From the NCBI GenBank assembly GCA_002898215.1, contig BEIF01000001.1, forward strand, positions 967,602 to 1,031,601: a stretch of DNA of 64,000 nt. The letters are read 5' to 3'. Of this stretch, positions 45,616-53,527 are shown one piece after another. Position numbers and translations under genes: made by a program. The stretch comes from a bacterium HR29. GTDB lineage: Bacteria > Chloroflexota > Dehalococcoidia > Tepidiformales > Tepidiformaceae. Within the stretch, counting starts at the first letter, position 1, and the number at the start of each line of letters is the position of its first letter. The notes beneath the pieces were generated by a model that was given only the letters and a program-made list of their open reading frames with translations, did no database searches and was not told where the DNA came from.

Positions 45616-46377
45616 GTGAACACGCCGAGGCCGCGCCGGTTCCAGAGTGCGCTCCTCGTCGGCGACGACGGCCGGGCCAGCATGGCGCTCATCCGCGCGC
45701 TCCACGAGGGCGGGTTCGCCGTCCTCCAACGCCCCAAAGGTCCCGCTGCCCTCGAGCTCGCCGTCTCCGGAGAGTTCGACCTCGTCCTGTGGCGGTGCGA
45801 TGGCCTCGCCCTGCGCGACCTCGATGCGCTCGCCGCCATCGCCCGCTCAGACGTGCCGGTCATCGCGGTGCTCGAGGAGGCGCTGCCCGATGCCGTCGCA
45901 GAGTGCCTCACCGCAGGGGCCGATGCCTGCCTCCAGGCTGACGCCCCCGACCGGGTCGTCGTGGCGCAGGCACACGCGGTCCTGCGGCGGCGCGGCGTCG
46001 CTCCCGTGGCCTCGGAATCGCTGGGACTGCTTCAGATCGGCGACCTCGTCGTCGATCTTGATCGATGCGAGGTCGAGCGCGGAGGTGAGTACATCCCGCT
46101 GACGGCATCGGAGTTCCGCATCCTCGCCTTTCTGGCGAAGAACGCCGGACGCGTCCTCGCCCCGCACGAAATCCTGAACGCCGTCAGCGACGAGTACGAA
46201 TACCGGCCGCGGGAGGCCCAGGAAGTCCTGAAGGTGTATATCCGGCGGATCCGGCGGAAGCTGGAGCCGTCGCCCGAAGAGCCCCGCTACCTCGTGACCG
46301 TGCGGGGATTCGGATACCGCCTCGAGGGGGGCGGATGCCGGCCGCAGCACGCGCCGGCCGCCGCCAACACCGCCTGA
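45616..46377 (+). CDS. OmpR/PhoB-type regulator with degenerate receiver domain
   Basis: About 253 residues. A receiver-fold N-terminal domain (about 10-125) is followed by a winged-helix Trans_reg_C domain (about 140-240; LTASEFRILAFLAKNAGRVL and YIRRIRRKLEP are typical). The receiver keeps the acidic pair D17-D18. However, the phospho-acceptor position reads Arg60 (FDLVLWR), the switch Thr is Leu86 and the conserved Lys is Ala108. It should therefore not be phosphorylated in the usual way. No histidine kinase is nearby. GTG start 8 nt after GAGGG. Targets unknown. Confidence 0.85.
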   Translation: MNTPRPRRFQSALLVGDDGRASMALIRALHEGGFAVLQRPKGPAALELAVSGEFDLVLWRCDGLALRDLDALAAIARSDVPVIAVLEEALPDAVAECLTAGADACLQADAPDRVVVAQAHAVLRRRGVAPVASESLGLLQIGDLVVDLDRCEVERGGEYIPLTASEFRILAFLAKNAGRVLAPHEILNAVSDEYEYRPREAQEVLKVYIRRIRRKLEPSPEEPRYLVTVRGFGYRLEGGGCRPQHAPAAANTA

Positions 46378-46428
46378 GGCCCCCTCTGGACTCCGGCCTC
46401 CACGTCGGGCACGGTGGGTGGGGGTCGG

Positions 46429-46941
46429 ATGACGGAACAGGACTTCGACGAGGAGTTCCTCCGCGAACGTCTCCACGAGACCACGTCGGGCGAGGCGGCG
46501 CTTCGCCAGCTCCGCCGCCGGTACGACCTGCTCCGTCAGGAGTACGACCGCCTGCTCGAGCGCCTCGAGCGTCTCGAACGCCGCCTCGGGCTTCCCCCTC
46601 CGGAGCAGCCGGCCACGCCTCGCGGGTTGCAGCAGGCAGTCACCGACCCCGTCCTTCGCCTGCGGGACGAATACGCTCAGGCCGCCCGCACCATCGACAC
46701 CGTCCTCCGCGGGCTCGAGCGCCTGGCGGACGAGCTGGAAGCACCCCAGCCACCCCCCGCGCGCCCGCAAGCCCCCACCGAGGCCGAGCCCCTGCGGGTA
46801 CAACTCGAAGTACGCGGCGGCGACTTCGGACGCATCCTCGACTTCCAGGAGCGGCTCGCGGCTATGGAAGGCGTCGCCCGCGTCTCCATCAGCGCCATCG
46901 ATCACGAGCGGGCGACCCTCATCGTCGAGCTGGGGCCATAG
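46429..46941 (+). CDS. Coiled-coil protein of unknown function
   Basis: A 170-residue cytoplasmic protein. The region at about 13-55 is a strong heptad coiled coil (YDLLRQEYDRLLERLERLER), followed by a Pro-rich linker (PQPPPARPQAP). The C-terminal 55 residues have alternating strand/helix character (LRVQLEVRGG ... VARVSISAIDHERATLIVEL), compatible with a small ferredoxin-like or ACT-like fold. It lies 51 nt after the regulator on the same strand, so the pair is probably cotranscribed. No family recognised. Confidence 0.7.
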   Translation: MTEQDFDEEFLRERLHETTSGEAALRQLRRRYDLLRQEYDRLLERLERLERRLGLPPPEQPATPRGLQQAVTDPVLRLRDEYAQAARTIDTVLRGLERLADELEAPQPPPARPQAPTEAEPLRVQLEVRGGDFGRILDFQERLAAMEGVARVSISAIDHERATLIVELGP

Positions 46942-46948
46942 GCACTCT

Positions 46949-48322
46949 TCAGGCTCCGGGAGGCATCGAGAGCCGCGCACCCGCGTGAGGCACACCCGCC
47001 CGCCCGGACGGCGGCGCATCGCCGAAGGTGAAGCGCGGATTGGCAAGGCCGATGGCGAGCACCCCTCCCGCCACGAGGCACCCCTGAACCACGAAGAGCG
47101 CCGATGCCCCGACCACATCGGCCAACGCCCCGAGGGGTGCCGCCATGAGGGGCATGGCGCTGAAGGTGAGCATGTAGATGCTCATCACCCGACCGTAGTA
47201 CTCCGGTGCGGCAGTGTTCATGACCATCGTGTTGTTCAAAGTCTGGTAGACCGTAAAGGTGAAGCCGATGACGACCGTCGTCCCCAACGCCCCGGGGTAT
47301 CCGAAGGCCGCCGCCGCAGCAGCGAGCGCGGCCAGCGAGACCCCCGAGGCGAGGCCGGTGACGAACTGGAGGAGCGGCTTCCGTCGGAAATCGGCCAAGA
47401 GGGCGAGCGTCAGCGAGCCAGCCAGCGCGCCGATGCCCGAGACCGTCAGGAGGAATCCGTAGGCAGCCTCCGACTGACCGAGGTCGCGCTGGACGAATCC
47501 GGGCATCAGCATCACGTACGGCATGCCGAAGAGGGTGGGGACGAAGGCGAGGAGCATGAGCTGCCTCAGCGATGGCTCCCGAGCGACGTAGCGGACGCCG
47601 TCGACGATCTGCCGCCCCACGGCTGGGCGCCGCACGCCGGGCCCCAACGGCATCGGCTCGCCGCGGCTCGCGGGGACGCCCGTGAGCGCGAGCGCCGCGC
47701 CGGCGTAGACGGCGGCCTGCCCCCAGAACACGGCATCCAGCCCCTGAGCCGCGAGGGCGCCCGCGACGGCCGGACCGACGATCCGCGTACCGTTCATCGC
47801 GGCGTTCGACATCGCGATGGCCGACATGAGCTGCCGCGGCCCGACGACCATCGCCATCAGCGGCGAGCGCGCCGGGCCATTGAAGGCGAACATCGTCCCC
47901 TGGACCAGCCCGACGGCGAAGAGGTAACCGATGGTGATGAGGTCGGTCGCCACGAGCACGGCCGTGAGCACGGCGAGGGCGACCGTCACGAGCTGCGTCG
48001 CCAGGGAGAGGTTCCGCTTGTTCACCCGGTCGGCGATGGCCCCTCCCACCAGGGAGAAGAGGAGCATCGGCAGGCCGAAGGAGAGGGAGATCGCCCCGAC
48101 CGCCGTGAAGCTGTGGGTCAGCTCCCATGCAAGGAGCCCCCGTCCCACCTGCTGCATCTGCATGCCGAGGAACGAGAGCGCCGAGGACACCCAGAGGTAG
48201 CGGTAGTCGCGATTCCGGAAAACCGAGAAGGCGGCGAAGCGCCCCGCGGGCTCGGAGGCTGCCGCAGCGGCTTCGTGGCGCCCGAACAGCGCCCGGTCTG
48301 TCTCACGGGAGAGGTCGGCCAT
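46949..48322 (-). CDS. MFS transporter (EntS/MFS_3-like)
   Basis: A 457-residue major facilitator with about twelve membrane segments after a 30-residue cytoplasmic N-terminus. The loop 2-3 signature is recognisable (GGAIADRVNKRNLS, about 93-106). The similarity is to the EntS-like exporter group of siderophore and drug exporters. Substrate unknown. It converges with the coiled-coil gene. Confidence 0.9.
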   Translation of the reverse strand: MADLSRETDRALFGRHEAAAAASEPAGRFAAFSVFRNRDYRYLWVSSALSFLGMQMQQVGRGLLAWELTHSFTAVGAISLSFGLPMLLFSLVGGAIADRVNKRNLSLATQLVTVALAVLTAVLVATDLITIGYLFAVGLVQGTMFAFNGPARSPLMAMVVGPRQLMSAIAMSNAAMNGTRIVGPAVAGALAAQGLDAVFWGQAAVYAGAALALTGVPASRGEPMPLGPGVRRPAVGRQIVDGVRYVAREPSLRQLMLLAFVPTLFGMPYVMLMPGFVQRDLGQSEAAYGFLLTVSGIGALAGSLTLALLADFRRKPLLQFVTGLASGVSLAALAAAAAAFGYPGALGTTVVIGFTFTVYQTLNNTMVMNTAAPEYYGRVMSIYMLTFSAMPLMAAPLGALADVVGASALFVVQGCLVAGGVLAIGLANPRFTFGDAPPSGRAGVPHAGARLSMPPGA

Positions 48323-48438
48323 TCGGAATCCTGTTCGGTCGCGCCGATACGTCGCACGGTAGGAGAGCGTTCACCCTCACGTCAACGGACGACGGGGCGT
48401 GTGGACAGTACCGCCGCGCCTTGCGAGCATGGCGCCGT

Positions 48439-48801
48439 ATGCCGACCCGCCATGTCGCGATCGTCGACGAGACGACAGGGCGAACCCTCGCGGCCGAGGC
48501 TCGGGTGGCGGAACGCTTCGGCGAGCGCCTGCGAGGATTGATGTTCACGGCCCGGCTGCGTCCTGGCGAGGGGCTGGTCATCGTTCCGTGCGCGTCGATT
48601 CACATGCTGGGGATGCGCTTCCCCATCGATGCGGTGTTCTTCGACCGCGCGGGCGTCGTGACGAAGGTCGTCCGGGGATTGCGCCCCTGGGTAGGGCTCG
48701 CGTTCGCCCCCCGGGGCACCCGCGGCGTGGCCGAGCTGCCCCTCGGAGCAGCCGTCGAGACCGAAGCGGGGCACCGGCTCCGCTTCGAGCCGCCGCTCTG
48801 A
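48439..48801 (+). CDS. DUF192 family protein
   Basis: A 120-residue DUF192 protein with the family pattern ERFGERLRGLMFTARLRPGEGL and PCASIHMLGMRFPIDAVFFDR. The family consists of small beta-barrel proteins of unknown role that are often exported. No signal peptide is seen here. The ATG lacks a good binding site; other in-frame starts upstream have no similarity. Confidence 0.85.
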   Translation: MPTRHVAIVDETTGRTLAAEARVAERFGERLRGLMFTARLRPGEGLVIVPCASIHMLGMRFPIDAVFFDRAGVVTKVVRGLRPWVGLAFAPRGTRGVAELPLGAAVETEAGHRLRFEPPL

Positions 48802-48806
48802 ACGAA

Positions 48807-48837
48807 CCGAGGGGGTCCCTGAGCGGGACCCCCTCGG
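48807..48837. terminator. Bidirectional terminator between convergent genes
   Basis: A perfect 13-bp stem (48807-48819 with 48825-48837) around a TGAGC loop lies between the DUF192 stop and the stop of the surface protein gene. It can serve both strands, though T tracts are short. Confidence 0.75.
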
Positions 48838-48858
48838 TGCCCAGGCTCGGAAGGAGCG

Positions 48859-50196
48859 TCAGCGCGGCGCCCGCATCCTCAGCACCGCCGCCCCCGTTGC
48901 CGCGAGGGCGAGGCCGAGAAGGAGGGCCGCGGCGGCAGCGGAGCCGGCGCCGCCCGAGGTGCCGGTGCCAGCGCGCGGCACTACCGGCGTGGCCGTCGGG
49001 CCGGGCGTCGCCTCACCGGCGACCGTCTCGGTCGGGGTCGGCGTCGATGTCGGCGCCGGTGTCGTCGGAGTCGGGGTCGGCGTCGATGTCGGCGCCGGTG
49101 TCGTCGCAGTCGGGGTCGGCGTCGACGTCGGTGCGGGTGTCGTCGGAGTCGGGGTCGGCGTCGACACCCGCTCGTTGTAGACGCAGACGGTGGCGTTCGG
49201 GGCGCCGGACGTCAGGGTCACGTTCACCGAGGTCCCGCTGCGCGTGGCCGAGGCGGGACAGGTCGCGTCGCCGGCCCCGACCACGGCGTAGCCGACGAGG
49301 CTGTAACCCGCAGGCGGAGTGCCTTCGGTCACCGTGTAGGAACCGAGGGCGACGCCGATGAAGCTGCGCGGCGACGGCTGCGAGAAGGAGAGCCCGCTGC
49401 CGAGGCCGGAGACCGACACCGTGAAGGAGGTGGAGTCCGCCGGGTCGCCGACGACCACCTTCTTCACCCAAAGGTTGCCAGTCGTCTCGACCACCCCCGT
49501 CGGGGTCGGCGTCGGTGTCGGGGTAGGCGACGGACTCGGCGACGGCGACGGACTCGGCGAAGGACTCGGCGACGGCGAAGGACTCGGCGACGGCGAAGGA
49601 CTCGGCGACGGCGAAGGACTCGGCGACGGCGAAGGGCTCGGCGATGGCGAAGGACTCGGCGTCGGGGTCGACTGCTGGCTCGGGTCCCAGCAGAAGCTGA
49701 TGTGGCTGATGCCGCCGCTCTGCTGGACCCCGGACTTCGGGCCGAGCCCGGTGTCCCCGCTCGACGGTGGGGAGTACAGGTACAAGCTGTGCGCGTCGTT
49801 CGCCTGCTTCACGAAGACGGCGGCGATGAGCACTCCCGAGGCGCTCCAGTCGAACAGCGCTTGGCCACTTACCACGCGCATGTTGCTCACGGTGATGGAG
49901 GCGCCGCTAGGGAGACCTCCGCCCGTATAGGTGCCTTCGTTGGGCGGGTCGACCTTCCGTTGGTGCCAACTCGGGTTGAAGTCGTTGCACGTAGGGTTGT
50001 TGCCTACGCTCGAGGGATAGCCGGGGTCACCTGGGTGGAGCGGCGTGACCCCGTTACCGGACACGGGGCCGCTCGCGAAAGCCTGCTGAACCGCCACGAG
50101 CCCGAACAGCACCGCCGCGACGCCCAGCAGCGCCGCGGCAGCACCGTACGGCGAAAGGCCGCGCCTCAAAGCGCGGTAGGGTCGTCGAACCTTCAT
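48859..50196 (-). CDS. Ser-Pro-repeat surface protein with CnaB-like domain and C-terminal anchor
   Basis: A 445-residue secreted protein. A signal peptide (hydrophobic core [17 protein letters not shown], cleavage near AFA-SG) is followed by an N-terminal globular domain (about 45-170, ending HISFCW). Then come more than 20 Ser-Pro dipeptides, a CnaB/SpaA-like prealbumin-fold domain ([11 protein letters not shown] ... [15 protein letters not shown]), three Thr/Pro-rich 13-residue repeats and a tail VPRAGTG + hydrophobic helix + RMRAPR. The tail resembles a degenerate sortase signal or a membrane anchor. The second ATG is preferred because GGAGG lies 8 nt before it. It is probably a rigid-stalk adhesin or matrix protein. 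Confidence 0.8.
   Translation of the reverse strand: MKVRRPYRALRRGLSPYGAAAALLGVAAVLFGLVAVQQAFASGPVSGNGVTPLHPGDPGYPSSVGNNPTCNDFNPSWHQRKVDPPNEGTYTGGGLPSGASITVSNMRVVSGQALFDWSASGVLIAAVFVKQANDAHSLYLYSPPSSGDTGLGPKSGVQQSGGISHISFCWDPSQQSTPTPSPSPSPSPSPSPSPSPSPSPSPSPSPSPSPSPSPSPSPSPSPSPTPTPTPTPTGVVETTGNLWVKKVVVGDPADSTSFTVSVSGLGSGLSFSQPSPRSFIGVALGSYTVTEGTPPAGYSLVGYAVVGAGDATCPASATRSGTSVNVTLTSGAPNATVCVYNERVSTPTPTPTTPAPTSTPTPTATTPAPTSTPTPTPTTPAPTSTPTPTETVAGEATPGPTATPVVPRAGTGTSGGAGSAAAAALLLGLALAATGAAVLRMRAPR
49031..49164 (-). repeat. 39-bp tandem repeat encoding 13-residue Thr/Pro units
   Basis: Three full copies (49031-49069, 49070-49108, 49109-49147) and a partial fourth, with a few base changes. They code for the C-terminal stalk of the surface protein. 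Confidence 0.9.
49526..49660 (-). repeat. Ser-Pro coding tandem repeat (18-bp unit)
   Basis: A hexamer array built from near-identical 18-bp units (three Ser-Pro dipeptides each). Such arrays change length by slippage, so the stalk length probably varies between strains. Confidence 0.9.
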
Positions 50197-50380
50197 GGGG
50201 GTGTCCTCCATCCTGGGTAACGGGGGGACCAGCCGGGTTCCGGCCTCCGTTCACCCGAATAGACCCGGGAGAACCCCAAAACGTTACGGTTCCGACCCCG
50301 CTCCGCCACCAGGCAGAGGAATTCCTACGCCCTTCCTACGGAGGGCCACACCCTCCCCTGACGCAGAACGCGGAGCGCGA

Positions 50381-50412
50381 CAATTCAAGGATTTGTCGAT
50401 CTTGCAAAATTG
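50381..50412. promoter_or_regulatory. A+T-rich dyad upstream of the small RNA candidate
   Basis: CAATTCAAG (50381-50389) and CTTGCAAAATTG (50401-50412) form an imperfect inverted repeat in an A+T-rich patch. It lies about 45-80 bp before the predicted small RNA start, a place suited to an activator or UP element. Confidence 0.35.
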
Positions 50413-50421
50413 AGCGGACGC

Positions 50422-50451
50422 GTAACAGAATGGGCCGCCGGCGGGTATAAA
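50422..50451 (+). promoter_or_regulatory. Promoter of the small RNA candidate
   Basis: GTAACA (50422-50427) and TATAAA (50446-50451) with an 18-bp spacer. No protein-coding start on this strand follows for over 800 bp. Confidence 0.45.
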
Positions 50452-50457
50452 GGAGCG

Positions 50458-50578
50458 AGGCAAGCGGTTGTCCTCCCCAGTGTGCCGCTTGCTTCCCGAG
50501 CCGGGCTCGCTCCGTCCTCCCGGCTTCCGTCCTCCGGAAGGGGAACCAGGCGCCCAGGCCTGGTTCCCCGAACCTTTT
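50458..50578 (+). ncRNA. Candidate small RNA with C-rich hairpin loops
   Basis: About 120 nt. Hairpin 1 pairs GCAAGCGG (50460-50467) with CCGCTTGC (50485-50492) and exposes a loop with CCTCCCC. Hairpin 2 is CGAGC/GCTCG. Hairpin 3 pairs CTTCCG with CGGAAG around TCCTC. Hairpin 4 is a perfect 12-bp stem (50540-50551 with 50558-50569) followed by four T at 50575-50578, acting as terminator. Loops with CCTCC can pair with Shine-Dalgarno sequences, as in the 6C-type RNAs of actinobacteria. There is no open frame with a binding site. Expression is not shown by sequence. Confidence 0.5.
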
Positions 50579-50608
50579 CCGGAAGGAGCTGTCCCCTCCG
50601 TCAAAGGC

Positions 50609-51205
50609 TCACTCGGACTCCCGCGCCAGCCATCGCCCCACGATGCGCGCCCGCTCCTCGGGCGGCAGGCGGTACCGTTCCATGCCCGCCAGCCGCCGCT
50701 GCCGCGTGATCTCGTACAGCACGAGGGCAGCCGTCACCGAAAGGTTCAGGCTACGCACCATCCCGACCATCGGCACCGTCACCCGCCGGTCGGCGCCGGC
50801 CAACGCCGTATCGGAGAGCCCCCGGTGTTCGTTCCCGAACAGGATCGCGAGGCGTGCCGCAGGGAACCGTGCTTCGAAGAGCGGTTCGGAGGGCTCGTTC
50901 GGCGTGGTGGCCACGATCTCGTAACCGCCGGCCCGGAGGTCACGCAGGCACTGCTCCATCGAGAAGAGCACCCGGTACTCCAGCCACTTGTTCGCCGAGG
51001 CGGACGTCGCCTTCCCGACGCGGCGGGGGTCGAACGGCTCCTCCGCTTCGAACACGAACCAGGCGTAGTGGAAGCCGAAGGCGTCGCACGTGCGGAGCAC
51101 GGCCTCGGCGTTGTGGGGGTCGTGGATGTCCTCGAAGACGACGACGCCCTGCTGCCGAGCGTTCGCCGTCTGCCACATCCGGGCGATGCGCGCTTCCGTT
51201 GGCAC
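50609..51205 (-). CDS. tRNA/rRNA 2'-O-methyltransferase, TrmH/SpoU family
   Basis: A 198-residue SPOUT methyltransferase. Motif 1 is HDPHNAEAVLRTCDAFGF (about 28-45), motif 2 LFGNEHRGLS (about 121-130), and motif 3 VPMVGMVRSLNLSVTAALVL (about 143-162). The order and length match TrmH, which methylates G18 of tRNA. The C-terminal extension is short. The GTG start has TAGCCT six bases upstream and no binding site, suggesting a leaderless mRNA. Confidence 0.9.
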   Translation of the reverse strand: MPTEARIARMWQTANARQQGVVVFEDIHDPHNAEAVLRTCDAFGFHYAWFVFEAEEPFDPRRVGKATSASANKWLEYRVLFSMEQCLRDLRAGGYEIVATTPNEPSEPLFEARFPAARLAILFGNEHRGLSDTALAGADRRVTVPMVGMVRSLNLSVTAALVLYEITRQRRLAGMERYRLPPEERARIVGRWLARESE

Positions 51206-51291
51206 GGTTCGAGGCTACTGCACGCCCAGCGATGGCGTGCAAGCGAACGAGCCCGTACAACTAGGGCGACCTTCTTGAAGGACGGCAGCCC

Positions 51292-52482
51292 ATGGCGGCT
51301 GTGGCTTCCGAGCCGGACTCGCTCCGCGGCCTGCGCGTGAACATCGTCACCCCGTACGACCTCTCTGTGTCCGGCGGGGTGAACACGCATGTGACGGGCC
51401 TCGGCCGCGAGCTCCAACGGCGAGGAGCGGCGGTGCTTCTCTTCGGGCCAGCATCGGATCCGCATCGTCTGCCCGATGGGGTGCCGACGATCCCCTGCGG
51501 GCCCTCGGTCCCAATCCCGGTCGCAGGGTCGGTGGCACGACTGGCCATCGACCCTCGGATCGGCGCGGCGATGCGTCGTCTCCTCTCGGAGCACCCGTGC
51601 GACGTCCTTCACCTCCACGAGCCGTTCGTGCCCATGACCTCGTTCGGAGCGCTCCTCTTCTCACGAACGGTGACGGTAGGCACCTTCCACCTCACGCGTG
51701 AGCGTCCGCACCTTCTGTACTTCTTCGCTCAGCCCATCGTCCGGCCGTTGGCGCGGAAGCTCCACGCGCGCATCGCCGTCTCGGAAGCTGCCAGGCGCAC
51801 GGTGGCCCGCTTCGTGCCCGGGGAGTACCGCATCGTGCCGAACGGCATCGAGTACGAGCGGTTCGACGGCGGCCCACGGAGCAGGCCGTCCGGGCAGCGG
51901 GTCCTCTTCCTGGGACGGCTGGAGCCGCGCAAAGGGGTGCTGGTGGCGATCCGCGCCTTCGCCGAGGTCGCCCGCGCCCTTCCCCAGGCCGAGCTCGTCA
52001 TCGCCGGCGACGGCCCGCTGCGGCCCGCCGCGGAGAGGCTGGCGCGCGAGCTCGGCGTGGCCGGCGCGGTCCACTTTGCCGGCCCGGTCCGCGAGTGCGA
52101 GCTTCCCAAGGCATACCGGAGCGCCGACCTCTTCTGCGCGCCCGCCACGGGGAACGAAAGCTTCGGATTGGTGCTGGTCGAGGCGATGGCGGCCGGAACC
52201 CCGGTGGTCGCCTCGGCCAACCCGGGGTACGCGGCCGTGGTGGAGGACGGGAGGAGCGGGGTGCTCGTTCCACCGGGCGACCACCGAGCGCTCGCAGCGG
52301 CGATGCTCCAGGTGCTGAGCGATGTCCGCCTCTGGCGAAGTCTCTCCGAGGGAGGTCGCGAGCGCGCCCGACGGTTCGCCTGGGCCGTTCTCGCCGACGA
52401 GGTCCTGAGGGTCTACCAGGAAGCGGCGGTGCGCGCGGGGCGTCCGCTCCCGTTGGCGCGTACCCCTGCGCCCGCAGTCTGA
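51292..52482 (+). CDS. Glycosyltransferase family 4 (PimA-like)
   Basis: A 396-residue retaining GT-B glycosyltransferase. The N-terminal acceptor domain has the SVSGGVNTHV loop (about 23-32). The C-terminal donor domain has the family EX7E element in GNESFGLVLVEAMAAGTP (about 285-302) and LGRLEPRKGV (about 206-215). The closest character is to PimA phosphatidylinositol mannosyltransferases, so a role in making membrane glycolipids is likely. The flippase-like gene downstream fits this. Sugar donor and acceptor are not known. Confidence 0.88.
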   Translation: MAAVASEPDSLRGLRVNIVTPYDLSVSGGVNTHVTGLGRELQRRGAAVLLFGPASDPHRLPDGVPTIPCGPSVPIPVAGSVARLAIDPRIGAAMRRLLSEHPCDVLHLHEPFVPMTSFGALLFSRTVTVGTFHLTRERPHLLYFFAQPIVRPLARKLHARIAVSEAARRTVARFVPGEYRIVPNGIEYERFDGGPRSRPSGQRVLFLGRLEPRKGVLVAIRAFAEVARALPQAELVIAGDGPLRPAAERLARELGVAGAVHFAGPVRECELPKAYRSADLFCAPATGNESFGLVLVEAMAAGTPVVASANPGYAAVVEDGRSGVLVPPGDHRALAAAMLQVLSDVRLWRSLSEGGRERARRFAWAVLADEVLRVYQEAAVRAGRPLPLARTPAPAV

Positions 52483-52492
52483 GGCGGCAGCC

Positions 52493-53527
52493 GTGCGCTC
52501 GCGACGACGATTCATCACCATCTGGGCACTCCAGCTCGCCCTGAGCGCGGGCCTCCTTGCCGCCCTCTGGCTGCTCGTCGACAGCTCCGAGTTCGCCGAT
52601 TCCATCCGCAGGGCCGACCCCGGTTGGCTGCTGGCAGGAGCGGCCGCCAATCTTTTCTCGGACGTCCTCCGGGCAGCCCGGTGGCGGACGCTGCTCGGCA
52701 AGACCGAGCACGCCGGCCTCGGGACACTCACGGGCATCCTCTTCCTGAGCCTGGGGTTGAACGCTGCCGTTCCCTTGCGGGCCGGCGACCTCGCCCGGGT
52801 GCAGGTGCTGGGCCGCCGCGGCATCCGGAGGATGACGGTCCTCGGCACCATCGCCGCGGAGCGCCTGCTCGACCTGGCCACGTTCGCCTTCATCCTCGCT
52901 GCGGCCACACTCCTCGATGCTGGAAAGGCGGTGGCCTGGGCAGCCCTCGCCTACGCCCTGGCGATGGCCGTGCTGTTCGTGGCCGCCGTGGCCGTTGCCC
53001 GCCGGGGCACGCGCTGGGCGGCGGGCGAGCCGCCCCGCGGGCTGCGCGCCCGGGCGAAGTGGCAGCTCGGCTGGTTCGCCCACGGCTTCCGCGCCCTCGA
53101 GCGGCCGCGCGCGGCTGCCGAGGCGCTGTTCTTTTCTCTGACGAGCTGGACGAGCGAAGCGCTCGTGTACGTGGCGGTGCTCGAGGCGCTGGATATCGAC
53201 GCGAGCGTCGGAGCGGTGCTGGTGGTCGTGGTGGTGGCGAACACCGTCGTCGGCATTCCCCTCACCCAGGCCAGCATCGGCCCCTACGAGTTGTCCGTCA
53301 CGGCCGTCTTGGCCCAGTACGGAGTCGGCGCCGGAGCGGCCGCAGCCTTCGCCGTGCTCGTACATGCCGCCCTCGTCGTGCCGATCGTGGCGGCGGCGCT
53401 GGTGTCGCTCTGGGCCCTCCGCATCGGACCGCGCGACCTGCTCTACTTGCGGCCGAACGGTCAGGACAGCAGCGTCAGCCCCTTCGGAACGGACGCCCAT
53501 GCGCACGATCGACGGCTCGTACGGTGA
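52493..53527 (+). CDS. Flippase-like membrane protein (lysylphosphatidylglycerol synthase TM/UPF0104 family)
   Basis: A 344-residue polytopic protein with about eight membrane segments. Family features are the N-terminal SRRRFITIWALQLALSAGLL, GLNAAVPLRAGDLARV (about 87-102) and VVVANTVVGIPLTQASIGPYE near 247-267. It lacks the soluble synthase domain of MprF. Related proteins are thought to move lipids between leaflets. It starts 10 nt after the glycosyltransferase stop with GTG, which supports a joint glycolipid role. Confidence 0.85.
   Translation: MRSRRRFITIWALQLALSAGLLAALWLLVDSSEFADSIRRADPGWLLAGAAANLFSDVLRAARWRTLLGKTEHAGLGTLTGILFLSLGLNAAVPLRAGDLARVQVLGRRGIRRMTVLGTIAAERLLDLATFAFILAAATLLDAGKAVAWAALAYALAMAVLFVAAVAVARRGTRWAAGEPPRGLRARAKWQLGWFAHGFRALERPRAAAEALFFSLTSWTSEALVYVAVLEALDIDASVGAVLVVVVVANTVVGIPLTQASIGPYELSVTAVLAQYGVGAGAAAAFAVLVHAALVVPIVAAALVSLWALRIGPRDLLYLRPNGQDSSVSPFGTDAHAHDRRLVR

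Noticed and set aside
49500-49680. Regular repeats that might be a CRISPR array
   Set aside because: Units are contiguous with no unique spacers and are in frame inside a Ser-Pro coding stretch.
53499-53527. Frameshift between the flippase-like gene and rtcA
   Set aside because: Both proteins are complete at their ends; the 29-bp overlap is an ordinary gene overlap.
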